From Bacteroidota bacterium (GTDB lineage Bacteria > Bacteroidota > JABWAT01): DNA of 64,000 nucleotides. A program made the translations under genes and the position numbers. Below are positions 42,968 through 51,937 of this stretch, piece by piece (position 1 is the stretch's first letter; each line of letters opens with the position of its first letter). The stretch lies in NCBI GenBank assembly GCA_013360915.1, contig JABWAT010000005.1, positions 1 through 64,000 on the forward strand, read 5' to 3'. The notes under the pieces are model-generated. The model ran no database searches. It saw nothing but the letters and a program-made list of their open reading frames with translations, and was not told where the DNA came from.

Positions 42968-44020
42968 TTATTTTCCTTCAGAAAGTTTAGCTTCCAGGTG
43001 ATGGAGTTTGTCTTCCAGCTCCTTAACCTGCCGAAGCAAGACAGGCAACTGTCGCATGGCACCTTCCTGACGGAAAGCTTCCTTGACAGGCTTTGCAGGT
43101 GTTCCAAAATAGGTAAACCCGCTCTGGGTCAATGATTTACTCACTCCCGATTGTGCACCGATATTGACCTGATTGGCAATTTCAAGATGTCCGGCAATTC
43201 CGACCTGCCCGCCGATCTGACAACCAGATCCGATTTTCACCGAACCAGCCACGCCCACCTGTGCAGCCATGACCGTATTCTCTCCCACATTGACGTTGTG
43301 GGCAATCTGAATCAGATTATCGAGTTTGGTCCCATGTTTAACCACTGTGGCACCCAGTGTTGCACGATCGATGGTGGTATTGGCTCCGATTTCCACATCA
43401 TTTTCAAGAATCACAAAGCCCATCTGCGGAATTTTGCGGTAAACACCGTCTTTTCCAGGTACAAAACCAAATCCATCCGAACCGATAACTGCACCGGCAT
43501 GAATGATCACCCGATCATGAATCTGGACCTGATGATAGACGGTCACATTGGGATACAGCAGACAGTCATCGCCCAGAGAGGTTCCGGGACCAATCACAGT
43601 ATTGGCATGAATCCTGCAACGGTCTCCGATTTTGACCCCTGCATAAATCACCACACCGGGACCAACAAAAACATCCTTGCCGACTGTGGCAGTGCGGTCA
43701 ATAACGGCGCCGGGATGAATACCGGGAACCGACCAGGAAACCGGCGGATTAAACCGTTCAAGCGTAAACAGAAAGGCAGAATAGGGATCATCCACCCGGA
43801 TGGAGTGTTCCGGCCCATGTTCGGGAATGGTGGTATCGTGGGAACAGATGACGGCCGAGGCCCGGGTGTTTGCCAGAAACTTTTCGTACTTCGGGTTCGA
43901 AATAAAGGTGATCTGGCCTTCACCCGCTTCTTCGATTTTGGCGATACCCGTCACTTCAAGCTCGGGATTCCCCTGTAAACGGCCGCCCAGAAAGTCGGCT
44001 AATTCTGCAAGTTTCACCAT
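42968..44020 (-). CDS. lpxD: UDP-3-O-acylglucosamine N-acyltransferase
   Basis: The ~350-residue enzyme has an N-terminal uridine-binding domain (MVKLAELADFLGGRL, FISNPKYEKFL), hexapeptide repeats (~110-320) and a C-terminal helix (~325-350). GSDGFGF and the IAHNVNVGENT histidine region are LpxD hallmarks. The frame extends to 44095, but the ATG at 44020 matches the usual N-terminus and has GGAGG just upstream; the GTG one codon later is better spaced. It heads lpxD, lpxC-fabZ, lpxA. Confidence 0.93.
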   Translation of the reverse strand: MVKLAELADFLGGRLQGNPELEVTGIAKIEEAGEGQITFISNPKYEKFLANTRASAVICSHDTTIPEHGPEHSIRVDDPYSAFLFTLERFNPPVSWSVPGIHPGAVIDRTATVGKDVFVGPGVVIYAGVKIGDRCRIHANTVIGPGTSLGDDCLLYPNVTVYHQVQIHDRVIIHAGAVIGSDGFGFVPGKDGVYRKIPQMGFVILENDVEIGANTTIDRATLGATVVKHGTKLDNLIQIAHNVNVGENTVMAAQVGVAGSVKIGSGCQIGGQVGIAGHLEIANQVNIGAQSGVSKSLTQSGFTYFGTPAKPVKEAFRQEGAMRQLPVLLRQVKELEDKLHHLEAKLSEGK

Positions 44021-44163
44021 GTCCTCCAATCGGATTGGCCTTTTTTCAGGTGATCTGTCCCGGTAAGCCGGTTTTTCAGGCGCCTGATCAGGCATGTGTG
44101 TATGCTAAAATAAAGAACCAACCGAAAAAATCATTATCCGGCCGGATGGCTTTAAATAACAAA

Positions 44164-44196
44164 GGGCTACGGTTGACATCAGTCCCTCCGCAGCCC
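44164..44196 (-). terminator. Probable terminator between ompH and lpxD
   Basis: gggctacgg (44164-44172) pairs with ccgcagccc (44188-44196), eight Watson-Crick pairs and one mismatch or G-U pair depending on strand. On the minus strand it is followed by TTTGTT. It would separate the uppS-bamA-ompH transcript from the lpx transcript. Confidence 0.5.
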
Positions 44197-44221
44197 GTTT
44201 ATTAACAGATTTTAAACTGTC

Positions 44222-44770
44222 TTATTTGCCAGACTTGGGTTTAGCCGGCGCTTTTGCAGTCTTCAGATAGTCCAGTACCTTGAAGGTAATATCCAGGCTG
44301 TCATCGGCATACATCACCACATTGGCAATGCTGTTAGTCTTATCAAGCACAAGGGTTAACCCTTCTTTTTTGGCAACAGCTTCGATGGCAGACATGACCT
44401 TTTCTTCCATTGGTTTGGTCAGTTCAACCTGCTTTTGCTGCAATTCCTGAACTTTATACTGGTTCAGTTGCTGAAGCTCCTGCTGTTTCGATTGCAGTTC
44501 TGACTCGGTCTGCTTACGTTTTTCCGGGGTGAGCAACTCTTTTTTTCTTTCATAGTCGGCGGCTTCTTCCTGAAACTTCTGAACCTTGGTGGCAAATTCG
44601 CTCTCGGCTGCCTCACGCAGCTTCTGCATTTGCTGCTGGATCGATTTGGTTTCGGGAATGTTTTCCAGAATCTGTTGCGAGTTTACTGTCCCGATTTTAA
44701 CCTGGGCAGAAACCGGCTGAGAAAATCCGGCCAGCATAACCAGTGCAAGAATTGCAAGACTGTTTTTCAT
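44222..44770 (-). CDS. OmpH/Skp-family periplasmic chaperone (paralog 2)
   Basis: The 182-residue protein has a cleavable signal peptide (~1-22, ending VSAQ), then KIGTVNSQQILENIPE, the OmpH N-terminal strand. A long charged coiled coil follows (~40-130, many Q, E and K) and a C-terminal strand region (LVLDKTNSIANVVMYAD). Skp-type trimers hold unfolded outer-membrane proteins and hand them to BamA, encoded just upstream. It is one of two adjacent paralogs. Confidence 0.88.
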   Translation of the reverse strand: MKNSLAILALVMLAGFSQPVSAQVKIGTVNSQQILENIPETKSIQQQMQKLREAAESEFATKVQKFQEEAADYERKKELLTPEKRKQTESELQSKQQELQQLNQYKVQELQQKQVELTKPMEEKVMSAIEAVAKKEGLTLVLDKTNSIANVVMYADDSLDITFKVLDYLKTAKAPAKPKSGK

Positions 44771-44785
44771 AGGTGGTTCTTTCTT

Positions 44786-45319
44786 TTATTGATTGTCGAT
44801 GCCGGTAACCCGGATTTTCTTAATGATGGCTTCGGTAAGATCTAGCGAGGGGTTCGCATAAAAAATGGCCAGCTGCGAACTGCGATCAAACACATAGTCG
44901 AGTTTTTCTTCTTCGGCGACCAGTTTCACTGCTTTAAAAATACTGTTCTGAATGGGTTTCATCAGTTCGGATTGTTTGGTGAAGAGTTCACCATTCACTC
45001 CGAATTTCTGATTCTGAAATTCTGCGATTTTTTGTTCCATCGCAATGATTTCATCTTCCTTTTTCCGTCTGACTTCTTCAGAATACAAAAGCTGCTGGGT
45101 TCGGAATGCCTGAAATTTTTCATCCAGTTCTTTTTTCATTTTCTGAATTTCCCGGCGCCATTCATCCGACAGAATATCCAGCTGGGACTGAACGTCTTTC
45201 ACCTCGGGTAATTTTTCCATAACCAGATTGCTGTCAAAGAAGCCGATTTTGCTCTGGGCAGCCCCGGTTAACGGGAACAACATCAGAAATGAGAAGACAA
45301 AAACGAAACGGTTTTTCAT
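44786..45319 (-). CDS. OmpH/Skp-family periplasmic chaperone (paralog 1)
   Basis: The 177-residue protein has a signal peptide (~1-21), the start SKIGFFDSNLVMEKLPEV, a coiled-coil arm (~45-120) and a C-terminal DYVFDRSSQLAIFYANP strand. It lies 15 bases after bamA and 15 before its paralog. The two differ enough to suggest hetero-trimers or separate client sets, which is inference. Confidence 0.88.
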   Translation of the reverse strand: MKNRFVFVFSFLMLFPLTGAAQSKIGFFDSNLVMEKLPEVKDVQSQLDILSDEWRREIQKMKKELDEKFQAFRTQQLLYSEEVRRKKEDEIIAMEQKIAEFQNQKFGVNGELFTKQSELMKPIQNSIFKAVKLVAEEEKLDYVFDRSSQLAIFYANPSLDLTEAIIKKIRVTGIDNQ

Positions 45320-45334
45320 GCTGATACTCCGTGA

Positions 45335-47728
45335 TTATTGACCCTGTCCGAAGGAAAAGGTGAGGGCCCATCCGTTCGGATTCCGGTTGGTGCCAATTCC
45401 ATCCAGACCATACCCGTAATCCAATCCGATCATTCCCACAAACGGCAGGAAAATCCGCACACCTGCCCCAGCCGATCGTTTCAGGTCAAAGGTGGCTGCT
45501 TCATCAAAAGTCCGCCAGGCATTACCTGCATCAAGAAAGGTGAGAAAGTAAACACTGGCCTGTGGATTCAAAGTAAGTGGATAACGCAACTCTGCTGAAT
45601 ATTTATAAAACGATTTGGCACCAATGGGAATACCACTGGCATCCAGAGGACCAACCATCCGGTCATCATAGCCGCGCAATGAAACGGTTTCGAAGGCTGA
45701 TAAACCAGAGCCGCCCATGTAAAAATATTCCTGATAGGGAATGGCTCTCAGATCATTGGGTTTTGTAGTGTGCAACAATCCGAACCGGGAAGACTGAAAG
45801 AGAACCAGATCACCGGCAATTCTTGAATAGCCTTCAAGGAAAAATTTATGTTTTGTGTAGGTAGCCGTTCCGGGTAAGAAGGGCGGTCCTGCAAGCTCCG
45901 TGTATAAAGTCAGGTTCGATCCGCTTCTTGGGAAAATCGGATTATCAAAACTATTTCTTGAAATCACCTGAGTCAGTGTATACTGAGTGGTGAAACCGCT
46001 CAGATAGTAGAGGGAATTATAACCGCCGCTGTAATCATTGCTCTGGTAACGAAATACCCAGTTACCGGAAAAATAGTCATCGGGCCATTTCAGGCGGCGG
46101 CCGACACTGACAGAAAATCCGCGCTGAATCAGCTGATAATAAATATTCTGGTAGGTGTAATACACACTGAAACCAACCGAAGTAGGTGTATCGAGAAACC
46201 ACGGCTCCTGAAAGGAGATGGAGAAGGTGTTGTATCGGTTATTGACACCAAACTGTGCATCGAGGGAGAGGCGCTGAGCATCCCCAACTGGGATCGGACG
46301 CCAGGCACTGCCTTCGAATAAATCACCACCGGCAAAATTGGTGAAAGTGAGACCCACTGCACCCGAAAAACCAAAAGTGGCCGAATAGCCGGCGCTCAGA
46401 TTCAGCTGATCACTCGATTTTTCTTCAACCGTGTAAACAAGATCCACCGTTTCCTGATCCACGATGGGGGTCTGGATATCAATTTTTTCCGGATTAAAGA
46501 AATTCAGCACCGAAATCTGACGCTGGGAACGTACAATGGCATCGCGTGAGAAGGTATAGCCAGGAAGCGTGTACAACTCACGGCGGATTACTTTTTCCTT
46601 GGTTTTTGTGTTTCCGCGGATGTGAACACGGCCGATATTAACCTGATTTCCCTCGGTAATGGTAAAGGTCAGATCCACCGAATCCTGCCCGATTACAGTT
46701 TCCTGTTTATCCACCGAGAAAAACATGTAACCGCGGTCGTAATAAAGCGACCCGATGTCCTTGCCTTCCTGAGTGAAATACAGGTTCTGATTCAGTTTTT
46801 TCTGGTCATACACATCGCCGGAAGCAAATCCAAGCACATCGGTCAGGACGGTATCGGAATACAATTTATTACCGATCCAGTTCACATTGCGAACGTAATA
46901 TTTATTTCCCTCGTACAGGAAAATATCGATGAATAATTCCCGTGGTTTATCGGGATGGTAGTAAACACTGTCACGGATAATACGGAAATCTTTGTAACCC
47001 TGTTCCTGATAGAAATCCTTCAGAATACCTTTGTCTTTCTCGTAATCGTCCTTTTTAAACTTGGGTCCCCCGAAAATCCGCCACCAGCTATCCTGACGGG
47101 TTTCTTTAAATTCAGAAATCAGATCATCATCCTCATAACCGGTATTTCCATGAAATTTGATTTTCTTTACATAGACATCCGGTCCCTCATCAACCTCAAT
47201 AATGAGATTGACTTTTCCCGTGGTGATCGGTTCTTCGGTGAACTTAACCGTTGTTTTCAGATAGCCGTCTTTGGCGTACCGGTTTACAATCAGATTTTCC
47301 CACCGTTTCAGCGTGGCCGGATCCAGCATTTGTCCTTTAATCAGAGTGATTTCCTTTTTAAGGTCATCCTCATCGAGTTCATCCAGACCTTTGAAGGACC
47401 AGGAGTCCATCCGGCTGTACTCCTGAATTTTGATCACCACAAAAATCTGATCACCGATCCGTTTATCTTCCAGAATCTGGATATCACTGAACAGTCGCTG
47501 ACGCCACAGGCGTTTAACGGCGTTGGAAAATTTATCGGAAGGAATGGAAACCTGGTCACCGATGGCGAGACCTGAGTTGGAAATCACGACCTGCGGATCG
47601 CTGAAAACAGCACCTTCAACCGAAATACCGGCGATGGTGAACATTTCCTGTTTGGGTTGACCGAATTGAGCAAATGCGCTGGAGGAAAACAACAGCAGGG
47701 AGAGGAGAAAAACCAACCGGTTTGTCAT
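45335..47728 (-). CDS. bamA: Outer membrane protein assembly factor BamA
   Basis: The 797-residue protein has a signal peptide (~1-20), five POTRA domains (~27-440; repeated G-(N)-x-strand motifs such as KIKFHGNTGYEDDDL and VHIRGNTKTKEKVIRREL) and a C-terminal 16-stranded barrel (~450-797). The barrel contains FMGGSGL-like GGSGLSAFETVSLRGYDDR, the conserved (V/L)RG(Y/F) of the Omp85 lid loop. It inserts beta-barrel proteins into the outer membrane. The last residues (ALTFSFGQGQ) lack a terminal aromatic, unlike the classical signal. Confidence 0.95.
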   Translation of the reverse strand: MTNRLVFLLSLLLFSSSAFAQFGQPKQEMFTIAGISVEGAVFSDPQVVISNSGLAIGDQVSIPSDKFSNAVKRLWRQRLFSDIQILEDKRIGDQIFVVIKIQEYSRMDSWSFKGLDELDEDDLKKEITLIKGQMLDPATLKRWENLIVNRYAKDGYLKTTVKFTEEPITTGKVNLIIEVDEGPDVYVKKIKFHGNTGYEDDDLISEFKETRQDSWWRIFGGPKFKKDDYEKDKGILKDFYQEQGYKDFRIIRDSVYYHPDKPRELFIDIFLYEGNKYYVRNVNWIGNKLYSDTVLTDVLGFASGDVYDQKKLNQNLYFTQEGKDIGSLYYDRGYMFFSVDKQETVIGQDSVDLTFTITEGNQVNIGRVHIRGNTKTKEKVIRRELYTLPGYTFSRDAIVRSQRQISVLNFFNPEKIDIQTPIVDQETVDLVYTVEEKSSDQLNLSAGYSATFGFSGAVGLTFTNFAGGDLFEGSAWRPIPVGDAQRLSLDAQFGVNNRYNTFSISFQEPWFLDTPTSVGFSVYYTYQNIYYQLIQRGFSVSVGRRLKWPDDYFSGNWVFRYQSNDYSGGYNSLYYLSGFTTQYTLTQVISRNSFDNPIFPRSGSNLTLYTELAGPPFLPGTATYTKHKFFLEGYSRIAGDLVLFQSSRFGLLHTTKPNDLRAIPYQEYFYMGGSGLSAFETVSLRGYDDRMVGPLDASGIPIGAKSFYKYSAELRYPLTLNPQASVYFLTFLDAGNAWRTFDEAATFDLKRSAGAGVRIFLPFVGMIGLDYGYGLDGIGTNRNPNGWALTFSFGQGQ

Positions 47729-47744
47729 GTTTACTAAAAAATCC

Positions 47745-48533
47745 TTATGCCGATACCGGCTTTAGTTGCTCACTGACTTTTCCGAATCGCCGTTCCCTGC
47801 GGTTAAAGGCACGGATGGCTTCATACAGCTGGTTTCTGCGGAAATCCGGCCAGAAACAGTCGGTGATGTAAAATTCTGAATACGCTAACTGCCAGAGAAG
47901 AAAATTGGAAATCCTCAGTTCCCCGCTGGTTCTTATCAACAGATCCGGATCAGGAATGCCTGCTGTGGACAGGTTTTCCGATACCGTTTCAGAGGTAATG
48001 TCTTCCGGCCGGATGGTGCCGGCCTTCACTCCTGCTGCAATTTGCTGGCAGGCATGCACCAAATCCCATCGACCACTGTAGGACAGAGCCAGTACCAGGG
48101 TCATCCGGTCATTCTGACGGGTCAATTCCACCGTCTGTTCCAGTTCGAGCCGGACTTTTTCGGGCAGGTCACTGGTATTCCCGATGGTTCTGAGCCTTAT
48201 TTTGTTTTCGTTCAATGTGCGGAGTTCTTTCCGCAGACTGTGAATCAGCAGACTCATCAGGGCGCTGACTTCATCCTTCGGGCGACCCCAGTTTTCGGTA
48301 CTGAAGGCATACAGGGTCAGATAGGAAACTCCGAGTTCCGCACAGGCTTCCACGGCATCCCGGACCGAATCAACACCCGCCTTGTGACCGGTAACCCGTG
48401 GCTGACCCTTCGCTTTGGCCCATCTTCCGTTACCATCCATAATGATGGCAATGTGTGCCGGAATCTGGCAACCAGCCTTTAACTCATCCTGTAACCGGCG
48501 ATCTTCCGGGGTCCGTTTGTCTTTCACAGCCAT
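47745..48533 (-). CDS. uppS: Isoprenyl transferase (undecaprenyl diphosphate synthase)
   Basis: From the ATG at 48533 the enzyme has 262 residues; a GTG ten codons upstream is possible. IIMDGNGRWAKAKG carries the catalytic D33, and LTLYAFSTENWGRP and the C-terminal DLLIRTSGELRISNFLLW are cis-prenyltransferase signatures. It makes the C55 carrier lipid used for peptidoglycan and for the surface glycans encoded at 14722-30804. It lies 16 bases before bamA; the cdsA, dxr and rseP genes often found between them are absent. Confidence 0.95.
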   Translation of the reverse strand: MAVKDKRTPEDRRLQDELKAGCQIPAHIAIIMDGNGRWAKAKGQPRVTGHKAGVDSVRDAVEACAELGVSYLTLYAFSTENWGRPKDEVSALMSLLIHSLRKELRTLNENKIRLRTIGNTSDLPEKVRLELEQTVELTRQNDRMTLVLALSYSGRWDLVHACQQIAAGVKAGTIRPEDITSETVSENLSTAGIPDPDLLIRTSGELRISNFLLWQLAYSEFYITDCFWPDFRRNQLYEAIRAFNRRERRFGKVSEQLKPVSA

Positions 48534-48704
48534 CAATTTTAAGGTAACCTGCAAGTTACCCACCGGTCATTTTAAAGTCAACGAACCTGGCAGCCGCACG
48601 TCGGTTCGGTCGGTCAGAAACGCATGTATCAAAGGTACGATTGGGCAAACCCGTTGTGAATACCGATATTTGTACACCAACTAGTTAGTCTCAGGACCCC
48701 ACTT

Positions 48705-49283
48705 ATGCGTCAGGCCACCATAGACCGGAATACCCGCGAAACCCAGATCCATGTCGAACTGACTATTGACGGCAGTGGCCGGTACAGTGTCGGAACCGGC
48801 ATTGGTTTTTTTGACCACATGCTGGAACAATTCAGTAAACACTCGGGGATCGATCTTCATATTCAGGCCAATGGTGACATCCACATCGATGATCATCATC
48901 TGGTCGAGGATACCGGACTGGCCATCGGTGCCGCCCTGAATCAGGCTCTTGGAGAGAAGAACGGGATCAACCGTTACGGATCGTTTTATGTACCGATGGA
49001 TGAGACCCTTGCCCGCTGTGTGATTGATCTGTCAGGCAGAGCCTACACCGTATTTAATTGCCATTTTGAAAGAGAAAAGATCGGGAACCTCTCCACCGAA
49101 ATGATCAGGGAATTTTTTGTGGCCATGGGAAATACCCTGCGGGCAAACATCCACCTTGAAGTTCTCTACGGCGTAAATGACCATCACAAGGCTGAAGCCC
49201 TGTTCAAAAGCTTTGCCCGCGCTCTCCGGGAAGCTGTCCTGATCAACGGCACCAGCCTGCCTTCCACCAAAGGAATTCTTTAA
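48705..49283 (+). CDS. hisB: Imidazoleglycerol-phosphate dehydratase
   Basis: The 192-residue enzyme carries the manganese-binding histidine blocks GFFDHMLEQFSKHSG, DDHHLVEDTG and NDHHKAEALFK, and DETLARCVIDLSGR. It dehydrates imidazoleglycerol phosphate in histidine synthesis. This is the monofunctional form with no phosphatase domain. No other his gene is in the window, so it stands apart from any his operon. Its stop shares TTAA with the convergent aldo/keto reductase gene. Confidence 0.96.
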   Translation: MRQATIDRNTRETQIHVELTIDGSGRYSVGTGIGFFDHMLEQFSKHSGIDLHIQANGDIHIDDHHLVEDTGLAIGAALNQALGEKNGINRYGSFYVPMDETLARCVIDLSGRAYTVFNCHFEREKIGNLSTEMIREFFVAMGNTLRANIHLEVLYGVNDHHKAEALFKSFARALREAVLINGTSLPSTKGIL

Positions 49284-50254
49284 GGCAGACGCCCTCCCCT
49301 TACCGCCGTATAAAGGGCATACCATTCTTCCCGTGACAACTCGAGAAGCGTGGCCTGTGCGCACGCCCTGATTCGATCCGGATTGGTGGTTCCGATCACG
49401 GCCTGAATGCCTGCCGGAAGCCGAAGCAGCCAGGCCAGCACAATGGCTTCCCTGCTGACCGTGTATTTCCTGCTCAGTTCACCAATCATGCCGATGACCT
49501 TCCGGTAGGATTCATTTTCAGGGCTTGCGTTCTCATTGGTCAGGAGGCCTTTTGACAACGGTCCGTAGGATTGAAGCTGGATTTTATTTCGCTGACAATA
49601 CTCCATGGTACCATGAAAGGCCGAGGAACCCTGCGCAGACCGGTGATTGGCGGTAACTCCCAGATCGAGCCAGTGATGATGAACCAGACTGAGCTCGACC
49701 TGATTGATCATGAGAGGCTGCTCGACAACCGTCTGCAACCAATCCAGCTGCTGCCAGGTAAAATTGCTGACTCCGAAATGACGGACTTTCCCCTGCCGGT
49801 GCAGTTGCGAGAAGGCTCTGGCCACTTCATCCGGTTCCATCAGCGGATCGGGGCGGTGCAGCAGCAGAAAATCCAGATAGTCGGTTTGCAGTCGGGTCAG
49901 GCTCTTTTCCACCGATGAGATCAGGTGGTGGTAGGAAAAATCATACCGGTGGGGCTTCCAGGGATCATCACTCAGGTGAATGCCGCATTTCGACTGGATG
50001 TAAATGGTGGATCGAAGACCCAGGTTTTCCTTCAGCAGCCGGCCAAACACCAGCTCAGCTTTTCCACGGGTGTAAATATCGGCATGATCAAACAGCGTGA
50101 TACCCGCGTTAATGGCCGCTTCTGTGGCGACCCGGGCCTTGTTCACATCGTCGTTGGTTAGAGGGGAATCGTTCCACTCACCGCCCAATCCCATGCATCC
50201 GTAAACGATGGGACCGCATTGGTAACCATACGTGGTCACAGGAAGTTGTTTCAT
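49280..50254 (-). CDS. Aldo/keto reductase
   Basis: The 324-residue protein is a (beta/alpha)8 NADP(H)-dependent reductase with the catalytic tetrad D56, Y61, K89 and H133 (FDHADIYTRG, IQSKCG, LLLHRPDP). KVRHFGVSNF and the C-terminal GTTNPDRI cofactor block complete the family pattern. It is closest in layout to YdhF-type reductases. The substrate is unknown. GAGAAAAG just upstream supports the start. Confidence 0.92.
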   Translation of the reverse strand: MKQLPVTTYGYQCGPIVYGCMGLGGEWNDSPLTNDDVNKARVATEAAINAGITLFDHADIYTRGKAELVFGRLLKENLGLRSTIYIQSKCGIHLSDDPWKPHRYDFSYHHLISSVEKSLTRLQTDYLDFLLLHRPDPLMEPDEVARAFSQLHRQGKVRHFGVSNFTWQQLDWLQTVVEQPLMINQVELSLVHHHWLDLGVTANHRSAQGSSAFHGTMEYCQRNKIQLQSYGPLSKGLLTNENASPENESYRKVIGMIGELSRKYTVSREAIVLAWLLRLPAGIQAVIGTTNPDRIRACAQATLLELSREEWYALYTAVRGGRLP

Positions 50255-50270
50255 GTTCTTTTCTCCTATA

Positions 50271-50981
50271 CTATGGACGTCCGGGCCAGTGATGACCCAG
50301 CAGCACGGCCGGATTTAACTGATCACCACCTGCCTGAATCCGGATCCAGTCAATAATCAGATTGAGACGGAAAACCAACTCTCTGAACTCTCCATCAAAC
50401 ACCCGCTGGTCCTCCACCATGAGTGCCAACCCCGGTTCGGACAACCCGGTGGCCAGCTCACGTTGCAGGATGATCACTTTCCACCGGAAAGTCACGGGAG
50501 GAAGCCAGTGAGTCAGCAACCGGAAATAGGAAAGCCAGAGTCCAGCCCATCGATCAGGCCAGCCATCTATCACCGACCCATGCCAGTGAATGGTATCCAG
50601 CAACCATGGGACCGGCGGAAAAATCAACGCTTCATCATCGGTGCCAGCCGGCACCTGTTCACGGTTCACCAATCCCTGAATACGGGAAGGAACCAGTTCA
50701 TTCCAGGAAACATGCCCGGTAAGAACGTTCAGTGCCTTTCTGATCAGAATTAACCGGCGCGCCGGCACTTCACCGGTCAGCACCATTCCGAGAACCGGCG
50801 GACCAAACAACTCATCGGTGATGGTCACCACCTGTTTCTGAAAGCAATAACTTCCCACCGCCTCCAGATAGTCTCTGAAAAAGGATGAAAGCCACTGCTG
50901 ACCCTCGGGGTCGAAACGGTTCCAGATGGATTCCGGGATGGGTCCGATGGGGTACCACCGGTTCAGTTCTCTGATGGCCAT
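50271..50981 (-). CDS. Hypothetical protein
   Basis: From the ATG at 50981 the protein has 236 residues; the frame continues upstream to 51107 but would then overlap the divergent plsC gene. I recognise no family. It is rich in tryptophan (for example WYPIGPIPESIW and WHGSVIDGWPDRWAG), has no signal peptide or membrane segment and no obvious catalytic motif. It lies 16 bases before the aldo/keto reductase gene and is probably co-transcribed with it. Codon use looks like that of its neighbours. Confidence 0.65.
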   Translation of the reverse strand: MAIRELNRWYPIGPIPESIWNRFDPEGQQWLSSFFRDYLEAVGSYCFQKQVVTITDELFGPPVLGMVLTGEVPARRLILIRKALNVLTGHVSWNELVPSRIQGLVNREQVPAGTDDEALIFPPVPWLLDTIHWHGSVIDGWPDRWAGLWLSYFRLLTHWLPPVTFRWKVIILQRELATGLSEPGLALMVEDQRVFDGEFRELVFRLNLIIDWIRIQAGGDQLNPAVLLGHHWPGRP

Positions 50982-51081
50982 GCACAAAAATACACGGTCT
51001 GTTCGCGGAAGTCCGGATTGGCAACCTGAATGAAACCGCCAACCAGATTGACCCGAACCACTGTTTGGTGCATTTTTGGAT

Positions 51082-51801
51082 ATGAGAACCTTCAGAGCGC
51101 TCCTCAATCTTCTGATACTACCCGGTTATGTGATTCCCGTGCTGATCTGGTTTTACCTCATGATTCACAGCAGGCGATCGTACCGGTTCGAAATTGCATT
51201 AAAGCGACATTGCCGGATTCTCTTTCGCCTGCTGGGTGTGCGGGTCATTGTGAAAGGGAATCTGCAGCCGCTTTACCGGCAAAAGGTTATTATCATGCCG
51301 AACCACATCAGCTATCTGGATCTTCCGCTGCTTTTCGGATTTCTGAAGGTACCGATGTGTGGACTCGAAGATCACCGGCATTTCCGGTATCCTCTGTATG
51401 GAAAAATCATCCGGCGCATCGGAAACTTACCAGTCGACCGGCGCAATCCGGTTCAGAGTTTCAAATCGGCCGAACAATTGCGGATCCATTCGGAAAGTAA
51501 ACAGGTTGTCATCTATCCGGAGGCAGGACGGTCCCGGGATGGTCATCTGATGGAATTGAAACGCATGCCATTTCAGGTGGCAAAGGAATTTGGAAGGCCC
51601 ATTCTGCCGGTTTTTGTTTACGGAATGGCTGATGTGAATACGAAACAATCCCCGCTGATTTATCCCGGCGAAATTGTGATTTTTATCAGACCCGTGGTAC
51701 CGCGTGAGGTGGTGATGAGATCGAACCTGGATGACCTCAGGTCTCAGGTAGCCGCCGAATTGTCCTTCGCGCCTTTTACCAAAAAGCCCACCCGGTCCTG
51801 A
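51082..51801 (+). CDS. 1-acyl-sn-glycerol-3-phosphate acyltransferase family (PlsC-like)
   Basis: From the ATG at 51082 the protein has 239 residues, two codons after an in-frame TTG. An N-terminal membrane segment (~8-28) precedes the acyltransferase motifs: NHISYLD with catalytic H75 and D80, the glycine/arginine block (GNLPVDR) and YPEAGRS in place of PEGTRS. It should transfer an acyl chain to lysophosphatidate or a related lipid at the inner membrane. The plsC role is likely but not certain; ornithine-lipid acyltransferases look alike. Confidence 0.86.
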   Translation: MRTFRALLNLLILPGYVIPVLIWFYLMIHSRRSYRFEIALKRHCRILFRLLGVRVIVKGNLQPLYRQKVIIMPNHISYLDLPLLFGFLKVPMCGLEDHRHFRYPLYGKIIRRIGNLPVDRRNPVQSFKSAEQLRIHSESKQVVIYPEAGRSRDGHLMELKRMPFQVAKEFGRPILPVFVYGMADVNTKQSPLIYPGEIVIFIRPVVPREVVMRSNLDDLRSQVAAELSFAPFTKKPTRS

Positions 51802-51846
51802 CCAGAGAAGAAGTTGCCGGCCCGCGAAGGTTGTTCCGGCAAAAAT

Positions 51847-51893
51847 CAGGGTCCGCCTTCCTGTCTTGCAGCCGAAGACAGAACCCTGCTTTT
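51847..51893 (+). terminator. Possible terminator after the acyltransferase gene
   Basis: ctgtctt (51861-51867) pairs with aagacag (51875-51881), and outer cagggt (51847-51852) with accctg (51883-51888), leaving an uneven bulge. A CTTTT run follows. It lies 45 bases after the stop. Confidence 0.4.
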
Positions 51894-51937
51894 CATGTAT
51901 TTCCGACTAAATCCTGGCAGATTCAGTCGTTTGGTAA

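Noticed and set aside
43151-43978. 275-codon open frame on the plus strand opposite lpxD
   Set aside because: It is antisense to a conserved hexapeptide-repeat enzyme. The periodic composition of the repeats keeps the opposite frame open.
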